Below, piece by piece: positions 16,842 through 26,451 of a stretch of DNA of 64,000 bases (position 1 is its first letter; each line of letters begins with the position of its first letter). The position numbers and the translations under genes are program-made. The notes under the pieces are model-generated. The model was not told the DNA's origin. It did no database searches and saw only the letters and a program-made list of their open reading frames with translations. This DNA is from an uncultured bacterium (lineage in GTDB: Bacteria; Bacteroidota; Bacteroidia; Bacteroidales; Bacteroidaceae), in contig CAJMNM010000001.1 in assembly GCA_905214795.1 (NCBI GenBank), positions 248,001-312,000 of the forward strand, read 5' to 3'.

Positions 16842-17939
16842 TTAAAAGATAAGATGTTTTGCCAACTCACGACATGCCGCACGGTTAATCTTGCCGTTAC
16901 CGGCAAGAGGAATCTGTTCGACCGATAAAACATAACGGGGAACATGATAGCGGGGAAGCCACGCCGACAACAAGGAACGCAGTTGTTCAACAGACTGTGG
17001 CAATTCACGGCTTACCAGCAGGACAAGCGCCTCGCCCAAACGTTCATCGGGAACAGCGGTCAAGGCAAAAGGCACACCGATATGTGACTTTAATAATGCC
17101 TCATCCTCTTCTATCTGAATCTTAATGCCGCCGCTGTTGACGGTATTGTCACGACGGCCGAGTATGACAAATGTGCCATCGGGATAGATGCGCGCCACAT
17201 CGTTCGTTACAAGCCGCGTGTCACAAAGTTCCGGCGCATCGATAACCAACGTGTTGTCGGCTGATAAGGAAACACGCACATTGTCAAAAGGTGTATAATG
17301 CAGGCCGGCATCCGGTCCGTTCAGCAACCGCAAGGCGATATGCGACAAAGTTTCCGTCATTCCATACGTGGAATAGAAACGGGACGGCAAACCGGCAAGC
17401 TTCTCGCACAAAGCGGCATCTACCGCTCCACCTCCGACCAGTACATGGCGACAGCGTGACAACTGGCGTTTCTCAGCCTCGGTCTGCAAACTCTGATACA
17501 ACTGTAATGGCACGATAGCTGTAAAATCAACAGGACCGTCAACCAACGTCATCGGATGGCCAACAGCCGGACGCACCAACAGATTCATACCGGCCACTAA
17601 CGCACGTACCACCATCATTTTGGCACCGATATACTTCATATTCATGCACAGTAAGGCCGTACAACCGGTTTCGAGCCCCAGAAAACTACAGGTCTGACAA
17701 GCGCTGTTCATCATACGCTCTTTGGATACCCGCATTTGTTTGGGCACGCCTGTCGAACCGGATGTCTGCACACCAATCTCGGGAGAACCATCGAACCAGT
17801 CGGCCAGGAAGGCATAGACATCACGCAACGCCTCATCCGGCTCCGTCACGGCCAAACGCACAAGCTGCGGTCTGTCGGCCGCACACCAGGTTTGCCCCTC
17901 CACCCGAATCTGCTGACGGTCTATCTGCCTATTCCACAT
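16842..17939 (-). CDS. menE: O-succinylbenzoate-CoA ligase
   Basis: Activates o-succinylbenzoate with CoA and ATP in menaquinone synthesis. The protein has the AMP-ligase P-loop VQTSGSTGVPKQMRVSK, FYSTYGMTETLSH, ILGRRDNTVNSGGIKIQ and the C-terminal lysine motif PLAGNGKINRAACREL. I choose ATG 17939 (MWNRQIDRQQ), overlapping the menC stop by 11 bases and giving 365 residues; the longer ORF from 18059 reads through menC in another frame. Partner menC is directly upstream on the same strand, away from the other men genes. Confidence 0.9.
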   Translation of the reverse strand: MWNRQIDRQQIRVEGQTWCAADRPQLVRLAVTEPDEALRDVYAFLADWFDGSPEIGVQTSGSTGVPKQMRVSKERMMNSACQTCSFLGLETGCTALLCMNMKYIGAKMMVVRALVAGMNLLVRPAVGHPMTLVDGPVDFTAIVPLQLYQSLQTEAEKRQLSRCRHVLVGGGAVDAALCEKLAGLPSRFYSTYGMTETLSHIALRLLNGPDAGLHYTPFDNVRVSLSADNTLVIDAPELCDTRLVTNDVARIYPDGTFVILGRRDNTVNSGGIKIQIEEDEALLKSHIGVPFALTAVPDERLGEALVLLVSRELPQSVEQLRSLLSAWLPRYHVPRYVLSVEQIPLAGNGKINRAACRELAKHLIF

Positions 17940-18960
17940 ACCACAAACAGTCTTTACGGATTTCGAGCGGCATGGGTATATTGTCTGTAAACAACAGTCC
18001 GGTGCCCAAGCCTTGCGGCATTGCAGGATGCAAAGTGGCACACCACTGCGCAATCGCATTCAGTCCGATATTTGATTCAAGAGCAGAAGTCACCCACCAG
18101 CCGATGCCTCGTTCTTCGGCCAAATCAATCCATTTTCTGCAACCGGCCATGCCGCCATGCAATGAAGGCTTCAGCACAATATACTGCGGATGCAAACGGT
18201 CGAGCAGTTCGGCCTTATCTTCATCCGTATTCACACCTATCAGTTCCTCGTCAAAGGCTATAGGAAGCGGTGAAGTTGCTGTCAGCGCGGCCATTGCCTC
18301 CGGCTGTCCGGCACGGATGGGTTGCTCGATGGAATGCAAATCCAGCTTGGCCAGTTCTTCAAGCTTACGGGGAGCGTCGGCGGGCGTAAAGGCACCATTC
18401 GCGTCTACTCGCAACTCGACATCGTGTACGGAAAAATGACGGCGGATAAACTTAAGCAGGTCTAATTCCTGCTCAAAATCAATTGCGCCGATTTTCAGTT
18501 TAATACATCTGTACCCCGCAGCCATTTTAGTCTCTATCTGCCGGTACATGCTCTCATAATCGCCCATCCAAATCAGTCCGTTGATGCAGATACCCTCCTC
18601 GCCTCTTGAGAATGGCGTATCCCACAACGCAAATCGCCCTGTCTGCCAGTGGCGAAGTGCCGTTTCGAGCCCGAAGAGCATGGAAGGGAAACAGTTCCAA
18701 CGGGTTGTATCTAATTCTCCACTACTTTCAACAGAATCACAGATGCCACGCAGGACTTCTTCATAATCAGCACGGTCGTCACAGCTTAACTGTGGAAGTG
18801 GAGCACATTCCCCCCAGGCTTCCTTACCCGGAATATCAGGTGAAGTTATACGAAGCAACCAACTTTGTCTGGTTGTATAGACTCCACGGGAAGTTCCTGC
18901 CGGCTGCTTAAAATGAAACAGTCGTGGCAGGATCTCAATTTTCAACAGTTCTGTATTCAT
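17929..18960 (-). CDS. menC: O-succinylbenzoate synthase
   Basis: Dehydrates SHCHC to o-succinylbenzoate. The 343-residue protein is an enolase-superfamily member: the catalytic KxK is in CIKLKIGAIDFEQ, the metal ligands are in ELRVDANGAF, HSIEQPIR and IAFDEELIG, and the second catalytic lysine is in YIVLKPSLHGG. It is first of a two-gene menC-menE unit on the minus strand, divergent from typA. Confidence 0.93.
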   Translation of the reverse strand: MNTELLKIEILPRLFHFKQPAGTSRGVYTTRQSWLLRITSPDIPGKEAWGECAPLPQLSCDDRADYEEVLRGICDSVESSGELDTTRWNCFPSMLFGLETALRHWQTGRFALWDTPFSRGEEGICINGLIWMGDYESMYRQIETKMAAGYRCIKLKIGAIDFEQELDLLKFIRRHFSVHDVELRVDANGAFTPADAPRKLEELAKLDLHSIEQPIRAGQPEAMAALTATSPLPIAFDEELIGVNTDEDKAELLDRLHPQYIVLKPSLHGGMAGCRKWIDLAEERGIGWWVTSALESNIGLNAIAQWCATLHPAMPQGLGTGLLFTDNIPMPLEIRKDCLWYVE

Positions 18961-19012
18961 ATTATTAACCTAATTCTGGTTCTACAAGACATTATAGCCT
19001 GTTTTGATATTA

Positions 19013-19020
19013 CAAATGTA
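19013..19020 (-). promoter_or_regulatory. Promoter -7 box of menC-menE
   Basis: Plus-strand CAAATGTA reads TACATTTG on the minus strand, about 53 bases upstream of the menC start. Confidence 0.5.
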
Positions 19021-19231
19021 CAAAATAATCTGAGACCTTTTAACCGGTTACAGACAAAGTTCTGCCACAGCCGGTCTCAAAAAGAAAGAATAAACATGTC
19101 CGATAAGATTAAAATCCGGCTTTATTTTGATTATAAAAACGAAAGGTTATCTGTAGCGATTTTATTCAATATAAATGAATTAAAATTTCGTTATTCTTTC
19201 CGTATCATTAGATTTTTTCAGCGTTTTTCCG

Positions 19232-19239
19232 TAACTTTG
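19232..19239 (+). promoter_or_regulatory. Promoter -7 box of typA
   Basis: TAACTTTG matches TAnnTTTG, 24 bases before the typA ATG. Confidence 0.55.
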
Positions 19240-19262
19240 CGCTCATTATTTTAGGTAAGAGT

Positions 19263-21065
19263 ATGCAGAATATTAGAAACATTGCAATTATTGCCCACGT
19301 AGACCACGGAAAAACTACGTTGGTGGACAAAATGCTGCTGGCCGGGAATCTGTTTCGCGAAAACCAGCAAACCGGTGAATTGATGTTGGATAACAATGAA
19401 TTGGAACGCGAACGCGGTATTACAATTCTCTCTAAGAATGTATCTATCAATTATAAAGATACAAAGATTAATATTATTGACACTCCGGGACACTCCGATT
19501 TCGGTGGTGAAGTAGAACGTGTGCTGAATATGGCCGACGGCTGTATTCTTTTGGTCGACGCCTTTGAAGGCCCGATGCCCCAAACACGCTTTGTGCTGCA
19601 AAAAGCCCTTGAAATCGGGTTGAAACCCATCGTAGTAGTCAACAAGGTGGACAAACCGAACTGCCGCCCAGAAGAGGTTTACGAAATGGTGTTCGACCTG
19701 ATGTGCGACCTCAACGCTACAGAAGACCAGCTTGACTTCCCGGTTATCTATGGCTCGGCCAAAAACAACTGGATGGGCCCGGACTGGAAAACTCCTACAA
19801 ACGACATTTATTATCTGTTAGACCAGATTCTGGAACACATCCCGGCTCCTGAACAACTTGAAGGTACGCCGCAGATGCTGATTACCTCTCTGGACTACTC
19901 AAACTATACGGGCCGTATCGCTGTGGGACGCGTACACCGCGGCACCCTGAAAGAAGGTATGAACATTACCATCAGTCACCGCGACGGCTCTAAGGAAAAG
20001 ACAAAAATCAAAGAAATCCACACCTTTACCGGCATGGGACGCCAAAAAACCGCAGAAGTGTCTTCGGGGGACATCTGTGCCATCGTTGGTCTGGAAAACT
20101 TTGAGATTGGCGACACCATCTGCGATTTTGAAAATCCGGAACCACTGCCGCCTATCACCATCGACGAACCGACCATGAGTATGTTGTTCACCATCAACGA
20201 CTCTCCGTTCTTCGGCAAGGAAGGTAAATACTGCACCAGCCGTCACATCAACGACCGTTTGGAAAAGGAACTTGAAAAGAATCTGGCTTTACGTGTCGCT
20301 TTCCAGGAAGGTTACACAGACCGTTGGATTGTATCCGGACGCGGTGTGCTCCACTTGTCTGTCCTGATTGAGACCATGCGTCGTGAAGGCTATGAGCTTC
20401 AGGTGGGACAGCCGCAGGTAATCTTCAAGGAAATCAACGGCGAGAAATGCGAGCCTATTGAGGAACTGACCATCAACGTGCCCGAAGAATTCTCCAGCAA
20501 GATGATTGATATGGTAACCCGCCGTAAGGGTGAAATGGTTTCCATGGAAACTCAGGGCGACCGTGTCAACATCGAATTCAACATTCCGTCACGCGGTATC
20601 ATCGGATTGCGTACCAATGTACTGACCGCCAGCCAGGGAGAGGCTATCATGGCTCACCGTTATAAAGAATATCAGCCCTACAAGGGTGAAATCTCACGCC
20701 GCAGCAATGGTGTAATGATTGCTTTGGAAAGCGGTACAGCCTTTGCTTACGCCATCAACAACCTGCAGGATCGCGGTAAGTTCTTCATCCAGCCACAAGA
20801 TGCCGTTTATGCCGGGCAGATTGTAGGTGAGCATATTCACGAGAACGACTTGGTTGTCAATGTTACAAAGAGTAAACAGCTTACCAACATGCGTGCATCC
20901 GGTTCTGACGAAAAGGCCCGCATTGTGCCGGCAACCATATTCTCTTTGGAAGAGGCTTTGGAATATATCCGTGAAGACGAATACGTAGAAGTCACTCCTA
21001 AGAGCATGCGTATGCGTAAAATCATCCTCGATCATACAGAACGCAAACGTGCCAACCGCGACTAA
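19263..21065 (+). CDS. typA: Ribosome-associated GTPase TypA/BipA
   Basis: Translation-factor GTPase that binds the ribosome and aids assembly and stress adaptation. The 600-residue protein has G1 AHVDHGKTTLVDKML, G2 RERGITI, G3 DTPGHSDFGGEV and G4 NKVDKPNCRP, plus the TypA C-terminal region (PSRGIIGLRTNVLTASQGE, SGTAFAYAINNLQDRG). Length is normal. It is monocistronic, with its own promoter and terminator, between the divergent menC-menE and the DUF3810 gene. Confidence 0.97.
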   Translation: MQNIRNIAIIAHVDHGKTTLVDKMLLAGNLFRENQQTGELMLDNNELERERGITILSKNVSINYKDTKINIIDTPGHSDFGGEVERVLNMADGCILLVDAFEGPMPQTRFVLQKALEIGLKPIVVVNKVDKPNCRPEEVYEMVFDLMCDLNATEDQLDFPVIYGSAKNNWMGPDWKTPTNDIYYLLDQILEHIPAPEQLEGTPQMLITSLDYSNYTGRIAVGRVHRGTLKEGMNITISHRDGSKEKTKIKEIHTFTGMGRQKTAEVSSGDICAIVGLENFEIGDTICDFENPEPLPPITIDEPTMSMLFTINDSPFFGKEGKYCTSRHINDRLEKELEKNLALRVAFQEGYTDRWIVSGRGVLHLSVLIETMRREGYELQVGQPQVIFKEINGEKCEPIEELTINVPEEFSSKMIDMVTRRKGEMVSMETQGDRVNIEFNIPSRGIIGLRTNVLTASQGEAIMAHRYKEYQPYKGEISRRSNGVMIALESGTAFAYAINNLQDRGKFFIQPQDAVYAGQIVGEHIHENDLVVNVTKSKQLTNMRASGSDEKARIVPATIFSLEEALEYIREDEYVEVTPKSMRMRKIILDHTERKRANRD

Positions 21066-21090
21066 TCTGTCGTGCACAAAGCATACTCAT

Positions 21091-21141
21091 AAAAGTGTAT
21101 AGGTTTACCATCAGAGTAGACCTTTACACTTTTTCTTTTTT
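21091..21141 (+). terminator. Terminator after typA
   Basis: AAAAGTGTATAGGT (21091-21104) pairs with ACCTTTACACTTTT (21120-21133) with one mismatch, followed by a T-rich tract. Confidence 0.7.
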
Positions 21142-21170
21142 TATTCTCCTCCTATCCTACAGCCATTATC

Positions 21171-22250
21171 ATGAATACCCCCAAACGATTATATTTTCTG
21201 CGTGCAGGCTTACCGGCCATATGTATAGCCTATATCCTGTTCTGTCGCTTTTATGAACCGGCGGCCGAATGGTATGCACGACATATTTATCCGACAATAT
21301 CATACGTTCTGTCGTCCTTTGCGGCCATTTTCCCGTTCTCTTTGGAAGAAATACTGGTCGTTGGCTGCATCATCTACCTTATTGTTTACCCTTTTACGGC
21401 ACACAGAAAAGGCGTCAGGAAACGCACAATCTGCCTTAAAGAACTCGAAACCCTACTTTGGATTTATGTATGGTTTTACCTGGGCTGGGGACTTAATTAT
21501 TATCGTAACGATTTCTACATACGCACCGCATCCGCTCAGCAACCATTCAACCGACAAATCTTTGAACAGTTTATCTGCCAATACACAGACAGTCTGCACA
21601 CCTATTACACTTCCCAATATCATCTGCCCCAGGACAGTATAGCCCAAATCATCAAGCAGGAGTTTGCCACACTGCCCAAACAATATGGTCTGTTAAGTCC
21701 CCGCTCCTATCAAGCTCCCAAATACCTCTTGTTTAACAGTCTGTATTCAAATGTAGGCGTTTTGGGATTCATGGGACCTTTCTTCTGCGAGATGCAGCTC
21801 AATCATGAATTACAACCGGCACAGTATGCCTTTACCTATGCGCACGAAATGTCACATCTGCTGGGAGTCAGCAATGAGGCAGAAGCCAACTTCTGGGCTT
21901 ATTATCTGTGCACCCGTTCAAACATAGACGAAATAAAAAGCAGCGGTTACTTCAATATGCTGCCTTATATCATGATAAATGTCCGCAACCTGACAGACGA
22001 CCAATTCTACATGAACTGGTTAAACAGTCTGAATCCGGAAATCATCACTCACCTGAAAAAACAGCAGGACTTTTGGAGAACACGATATAACCCCTGTTTG
22101 GGTAAAGCCCAGGAGCTGATATATGAGTGTTACCTGAAAGGCAACCGCATCCATTCCGGACAGAAAAACTACAGTGAGGTGGTAGGACTCATCATGGCTT
22201 TTGATAAAAATCACAAACATCAACAGGATGATATCCCCCGGGCGGAATGA
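21171..22250 (+). CDS. DUF3810 family membrane protein with HExxH motif
   Basis: A 359-residue protein of the DUF3810 family, common in Bacteroidetes. Two or three N-terminal membrane segments span about residues 10-105 (LPAICIAYILFCRFY, IFPFSLEEILVVGCIIYLI, TLLWIYVWFYLGWGLNYY). A soluble domain follows with HEMSHLLGVSNEAEANF, a HExxH zinc-protease-like motif with a downstream E as third ligand candidate. Peptidase activity is inferred from the motif only. It sits between typA and the HAD/hotdog gene. Confidence 0.8.
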   Translation: MNTPKRLYFLRAGLPAICIAYILFCRFYEPAAEWYARHIYPTISYVLSSFAAIFPFSLEEILVVGCIIYLIVYPFTAHRKGVRKRTICLKELETLLWIYVWFYLGWGLNYYRNDFYIRTASAQQPFNRQIFEQFICQYTDSLHTYYTSQYHLPQDSIAQIIKQEFATLPKQYGLLSPRSYQAPKYLLFNSLYSNVGVLGFMGPFFCEMQLNHELQPAQYAFTYAHEMSHLLGVSNEAEANFWAYYLCTRSNIDEIKSSGYFNMLPYIMINVRNLTDDQFYMNWLNSLNPEIITHLKKQQDFWRTRYNPCLGKAQELIYECYLKGNRIHSGQKNYSEVVGLIMAFDKNHKHQQDDIPRAE

Positions 22251-22339
22251 CGCGATGAGCCCTGTACGCTGATACTAAAAAAAGTGAAAGGGCATCATAA
22301 AATAATATTCCGGATGGCAGAATTATGCTGACGATTTGT

Positions 22340-22347
22340 TATTTTTG
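22340..22347 (+). promoter_or_regulatory. Promoter -7 box of the HAD/hotdog-menFDB operon
   Basis: TATTTTTG matches TAnnTTTG, 27 bases before the ATG at 22375. Confidence 0.55.
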
Positions 22348-22374
22348 TAACATAACCTCTAAAAATGCAGGGAT

Positions 22375-23607
22375 ATGAAATACAAAATGCTCGTTCTCGA
22401 CGTTGACGGAACATTACTGAATGACAATAAAGAAATAAGCAAGCGCACACTGACTACCATACGCAAAGTACAACAAATGGGTGTCCGCGTCATGCTGGCC
22501 TCAGGTCGTCCGACGTATGGTCTGCTGTCCATTGCGAAAACATTGGAACTAGGAACCTATAATGGTTTTATCCTGTCTTACAACGGCGGACAGGTTATCA
22601 ACGCCTCCAATGGAGAAGTGCTTTTTGAACGCCGCATCAATCCGGAACTGATTCCGTATCTTGAAAAGAAAGCCAATAAAAACGGCTTTGGCATCATGAC
22701 CTATAATGGTGATACCATTGTAACCAACGACCCGGAAAATCCGCACATCCAGGCCGAAGCCGCACTGAACAACATGAAAATAGACTATCAGGAAAACTTC
22801 TCGATAGCCATAGACTATCCGCCATGTAAATGTATGCTGGTCAGCGATGACGAAGAGGCGTTAATCGGACTTGAGGAACACTGGAAACGGCGTCTGAACG
22901 GTGTGTTGGATGTCTTCCGTTCAGAACCTTATTTCCTTGAAGTTGTAGGATGCCGCGTAGACAAGGCCAACACATTGGGTGCCGTCATGGAAATGCAAGG
23001 CATAAAACCCGATGAGATTGTCGTATTCGGAGACGGTGTGGCCGACGTCACCATGCTTCAGCTTGCCGAACTGGGTATCGCCATGGGCAACGCTCCTGAT
23101 TCTGTTAAGCGATGCGCCGATTATGTCACCTTATCAAACAACGAAGACGGTGTGGCTGTTGCCATAGAAAAAGCATTCCTTTCCGAGGTTCGCGAAAACG
23201 AAATACCATTAGACGCCATCAATGCCCAGGCCGAATCTACACTGATGGGCAATTTGGGTATACAGTATACTTATGCCTCACACGACAGAGTAGAGGCCAC
23301 AATGCCGGTAGACCATCGCAACAGACAACCGTTCGGTATCCTGCACGGCGGCGCAACTCTTGCACTTGCAGAAACAGTTGCCGGTTTCGGCTCCATGATT
23401 ATCTGTAATCCCGACGAGTTTGTTGTCGGCATGCAAGTAAGCGGCAATCACATTTCTTCTGCCCATGAGGGTGACACCGTACGTGCCGTAGGCACTATCG
23501 TACATAAAGGACGTTCTTCGCATGTATGGAATGTGGATGTATTTACCTCTACCGGCAAGCTGGTATCCTCTATCAGAGTAGTTAACAGTGTGATGAAACG
23601 AAAATGA
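22375..23607 (+). CDS. HAD phosphatase fused to a hotdog thioesterase (candidate DHNA-CoA thioesterase)
   Basis: A 410-residue two-domain protein. Residues 1 to about 268 are a Cof-type HAD hydrolase: LVLDVDGTLLND (nucleophile Asp), MLASGRPTYG, and VVFGDGVADVTML. Residues about 275-410 are a PaaI/MenI-like hotdog domain with GILHGGATLALAETVAGFGS; Glu333 aligns with the catalytic Glu of that family. The stop overlaps the menF start (ATGA at 23604-23607), so the hotdog half is the best candidate for hydrolysing DHNA-CoA, the step after MenB. The HAD half may act on another phosphate ester; its link to menaquinone is unknown. No frameshift or internal stop separates the domains. Confidence 0.85.
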   Translation: MKYKMLVLDVDGTLLNDNKEISKRTLTTIRKVQQMGVRVMLASGRPTYGLLSIAKTLELGTYNGFILSYNGGQVINASNGEVLFERRINPELIPYLEKKANKNGFGIMTYNGDTIVTNDPENPHIQAEAALNNMKIDYQENFSIAIDYPPCKCMLVSDDEEALIGLEEHWKRRLNGVLDVFRSEPYFLEVVGCRVDKANTLGAVMEMQGIKPDEIVVFGDGVADVTMLQLAELGIAMGNAPDSVKRCADYVTLSNNEDGVAVAIEKAFLSEVRENEIPLDAINAQAESTLMGNLGIQYTYASHDRVEATMPVDHRNRQPFGILHGGATLALAETVAGFGSMIICNPDEFVVGMQVSGNHISSAHEGDTVRAVGTIVHKGRSSHVWNVDVFTSTGKLVSSIRVVNSVMKRK

Positions 23608-24719
23608 CAGTACAGACAACAGACGAAAGTGTCATAGAAAAATGGCTCAACGAGCGTCATCCGTTTGCCATCTACCGTATGCCGGACGAAACATGCTGTC
23701 ATGGCGTACGCCAACTGACAAACACTCTGACCCGACTTGAACACATCTCAGAATTAAACCATCATAAAGGTTTCATATTTGTTCCTTTCCACCCCGGAAA
23801 GGAACATTCGTTATGGATTATCTCACCGGAGGAAGAGGTTAGTCTTACCCCCGGCCTGCCGGAAGAGAATATTCCGCCGGCCCCCATACCGGTACCATTC
23901 TGCGGCACTCCCGAGCCTCAGCCTTCGGCAGCTTATGCCGCATGTTTCTCAAAATGTATTGATGCACTGAAACGCCATGAATTTGACAAACTGGTTCTGT
24001 CACGCTATCAAACCATAGAAATACCTTCCGGTTTTTCGCTGGCTAGCGCTTTCAGGGCCGCATGCAGACGCTATATACATTCTTATGTTTATTTACTTTA
24101 CACGCCCGAGAACGGATTCTGGCTTGGCGCCACGCCCGAGATTCTGCTTTCGGGACGACAAGGCCATTACAAAACCGTAGCACTGGCTGGCACACAAGCT
24201 CTTGACAACGGACAGCTGTCTGAACCCTGGACTGAAAAAAACATTCATGAACAACAATATGTAACGGATTATATTGTAGACTGTTTACAGAAACAGGATA
24301 TCCATCCACACCTGAAAGGTCCTTTTACCGTTACCGCCGGCTCTTTGGCTCATCTGAAGACGGAACTGACATTTACGCTTCCGCCTCATGCCGAAAGTAT
24401 CAGCCATTTGTTACAAAGCCTGCATCCGACGCCGGCCGTTTGCGGTCTTCCCAAAGACAAAGCCTACCGTTTTTTACGTGATAACGAGCAATATGACCGC
24501 GGTTACTACTCAGGCTTCCTGGGTTATCTTGACGCAGAGGGACAGACCGATTTATACGTGAATCTGCGCTGCATGCAAATCACAGACAGCCATATACGTT
24601 GTTTCGCCGGTGGCGGCCTGCTGTCTTCATCCATACTGGAAGACGAATGGACGGAAACGGAAAAGAAGCTTCAAACCATGAAATATGTCATTCAAAAAGG
24701 AACAGCCCATGTACTCTGA
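23604..24719 (+). CDS. menF: Isochorismate synthase
   Basis: Converts chorismate to isochorismate, the first committed menaquinone step. The 371-residue protein has the chorismate-binding C-terminal fold: FDKLVLSRYQTIEI, GATPEILLSGRQG, VALAGTQALDNG, PTPAVCGLPKDKA and YDRGYYSGFLGYLD. The N-terminal third is variable, as usual. It overlaps both neighbours (HAD/hotdog and menD), which argues for coupled translation. An Ent-type siderophore role is unlikely because menD follows. Confidence 0.93.
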   Translation: MTVQTTDESVIEKWLNERHPFAIYRMPDETCCHGVRQLTNTLTRLEHISELNHHKGFIFVPFHPGKEHSLWIISPEEEVSLTPGLPEENIPPAPIPVPFCGTPEPQPSAAYAACFSKCIDALKRHEFDKLVLSRYQTIEIPSGFSLASAFRAACRRYIHSYVYLLYTPENGFWLGATPEILLSGRQGHYKTVALAGTQALDNGQLSEPWTEKNIHEQQYVTDYIVDCLQKQDIHPHLKGPFTVTAGSLAHLKTELTFTLPPHAESISHLLQSLHPTPAVCGLPKDKAYRFLRDNEQYDRGYYSGFLGYLDAEGQTDLYVNLRCMQITDSHIRCFAGGGLLSSSILEDEWTETEKKLQTMKYVIQKGTAHVL

Positions 24720-26409
24720 CAAAAAAAACATCCTGCAAACCGTCGCTTTACTCCGCTCCTGCCACATAAAGGAGGTCGTACTTTGTCCCGGAAGCCGTAA
24801 CGCTCCCATCGTACAAACATTCTCAGCATGCCCCGACTTTAACTGCTACGCCGTAACCGATGAACGCAGCGCGGGATTTTTCGCCATCGGACGCGCCTTG
24901 CAAACCGGCGAACCGGCAGTCGTGTGCTGCACATCAGGGTCAGCGTTACTCAATCTGCATCCGGCCGTATGTGAAGCTTTTTATCAGAAAATACCTCTCA
25001 TTGTCATCTCCGCCGACCGGCCGGCCGCATGGATCGGACAAATGGACGGCCAGACATTGCCACAACCTGACGTATTCGGCACTCTTGTAAAAAAGAGCGT
25101 GAATCTGCCCGAAATACATACTGAAGAAGACGAATGGTACGTAAACCGACTGATAAACGAAGCTTTACTGGAAATAAACCATCATGGTTACGGCCCGGTT
25201 CACATCAATATTCCATTGTCAGAACCGCTGTTCCGGTTTACAGAAGAAGAGTTGCCACAAGTGAGACGCATCACCCGGCTTAACGTGTCTGAACACCGTC
25301 AAGAAACTCTGAACTTCTTGAAAGAATCACTCTCACATTATCAGCGTTGTATGCTCATAACAGGGCAACTGACCAAACAAGAAGCCGAAACCATTGCGAA
25401 CCTTGTCCCCACAGACAAAATGGTATGGCTTTCGGAACTGTTAGGCAACAATCCATCTACAAGAAACAGCTTACGCCAATTTGACACACTGCTATATGCC
25501 GTGTCAGATAACGAACTGGAGACCCTTCGCCCTGAACTGGTCATTACAGTAGGAGGGCACATCGTCTCCAAGCGATTGAAAAAGTTTCTGCGTAACACAA
25601 AATCACTGGTCCACTGGCATATCTCACCAGACGGCCAACCGGCAGACCTGTTCTGCAAACTGGACAAAATATTTGAATGCTCATCCGCAGAATTCTTCCG
25701 GCTTGTATCCGAAGCAGAACCTACGAGTAACCCAAACTATCCGAAACTGTGGCATGACATGTGCGACTCACTCATTCAGCCGGAAGTAGCCTATTCTGAA
25801 TTAACGGCCGTCAGGCGGATTTTGGACGCTCTTCCCAGCCCCTCGACACTGCATCTGGCCAACAGTTCCTCTGTACGTCTGGCAGAGCTGTTCACATTAC
25901 CCGAAGGTGTGACCGTACAATGCAACCGCGGCGTAAACGGTATCGAAGGCTCCATGTCGGCAGCAACAGGTTATGCGGCCAACAGTGACGAATTGAATGT
26001 CTTGCTGATAGGCGACCTGAGTTTCTTTTATGACATGAACGCTTTATGGAACGGCCATGTCGGCAAAAATCTGAGAATCGTGGTACTGAATAACGGTGCG
26101 GGAGCCATATTCCATGTCCTTCCGGGCCTGAAAATGTCAGAGCAGATCAACCGGTTCGTCGCGGCCGGCCACCAAGCCTCGGCCGAAGGATGGGCCTGTT
26201 CACGAGGCTTCACTTATCTGAAAGCCACCGACACCCTCAGTCTTCAGCAAGCGATACAATCCTTATACGACAGCAACTCTGACGCTCCCGTTTTACTGGA
26301 AATATTTACCGATGCGCAGGCCGACGCAGCCGAGCAACGGCACTATTATCATCTTATTAAAGAGGAATGGCAAAAGCGCCCTGTCATCACTCCCAATCAC
26401 CCTATTTAA
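24709..26409 (+). CDS. menD: SEPHCHC synthase
   Basis: Thiamine-diphosphate enzyme that adds succinic semialdehyde from 2-oxoglutarate to isochorismate. The protein of about 566 residues shows VVLCPGSRNAPIV, AVTDERSAGFFAIG (containing the ThDP-activating Glu region), CCTSGSALLNLHPAV, ISADRPAAWIGQMDGQT, and the ThDP/Mg motif LIGDLSFFYDMNALWN. I prefer ATG 24709, preceded by AAGGA eight bases upstream and overlapping menF by 11 bases, over ATG 24685. Confidence 0.94.
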   Translation: MYSDKKNILQTVALLRSCHIKEVVLCPGSRNAPIVQTFSACPDFNCYAVTDERSAGFFAIGRALQTGEPAVVCCTSGSALLNLHPAVCEAFYQKIPLIVISADRPAAWIGQMDGQTLPQPDVFGTLVKKSVNLPEIHTEEDEWYVNRLINEALLEINHHGYGPVHINIPLSEPLFRFTEEELPQVRRITRLNVSEHRQETLNFLKESLSHYQRCMLITGQLTKQEAETIANLVPTDKMVWLSELLGNNPSTRNSLRQFDTLLYAVSDNELETLRPELVITVGGHIVSKRLKKFLRNTKSLVHWHISPDGQPADLFCKLDKIFECSSAEFFRLVSEAEPTSNPNYPKLWHDMCDSLIQPEVAYSELTAVRRILDALPSPSTLHLANSSSVRLAELFTLPEGVTVQCNRGVNGIEGSMSAATGYAANSDELNVLLIGDLSFFYDMNALWNGHVGKNLRIVVLNNGAGAIFHVLPGLKMSEQINRFVAAGHQASAEGWACSRGFTYLKATDTLSLQQAIQSLYDSNSDAPVLLEIFTDAQADAAEQRHYYHLIKEEWQKRPVITPNHPI

Positions 26410-26451
26410 ATAAGGAATAAAAACAATATAAAATCAACAACCGACTATCTT

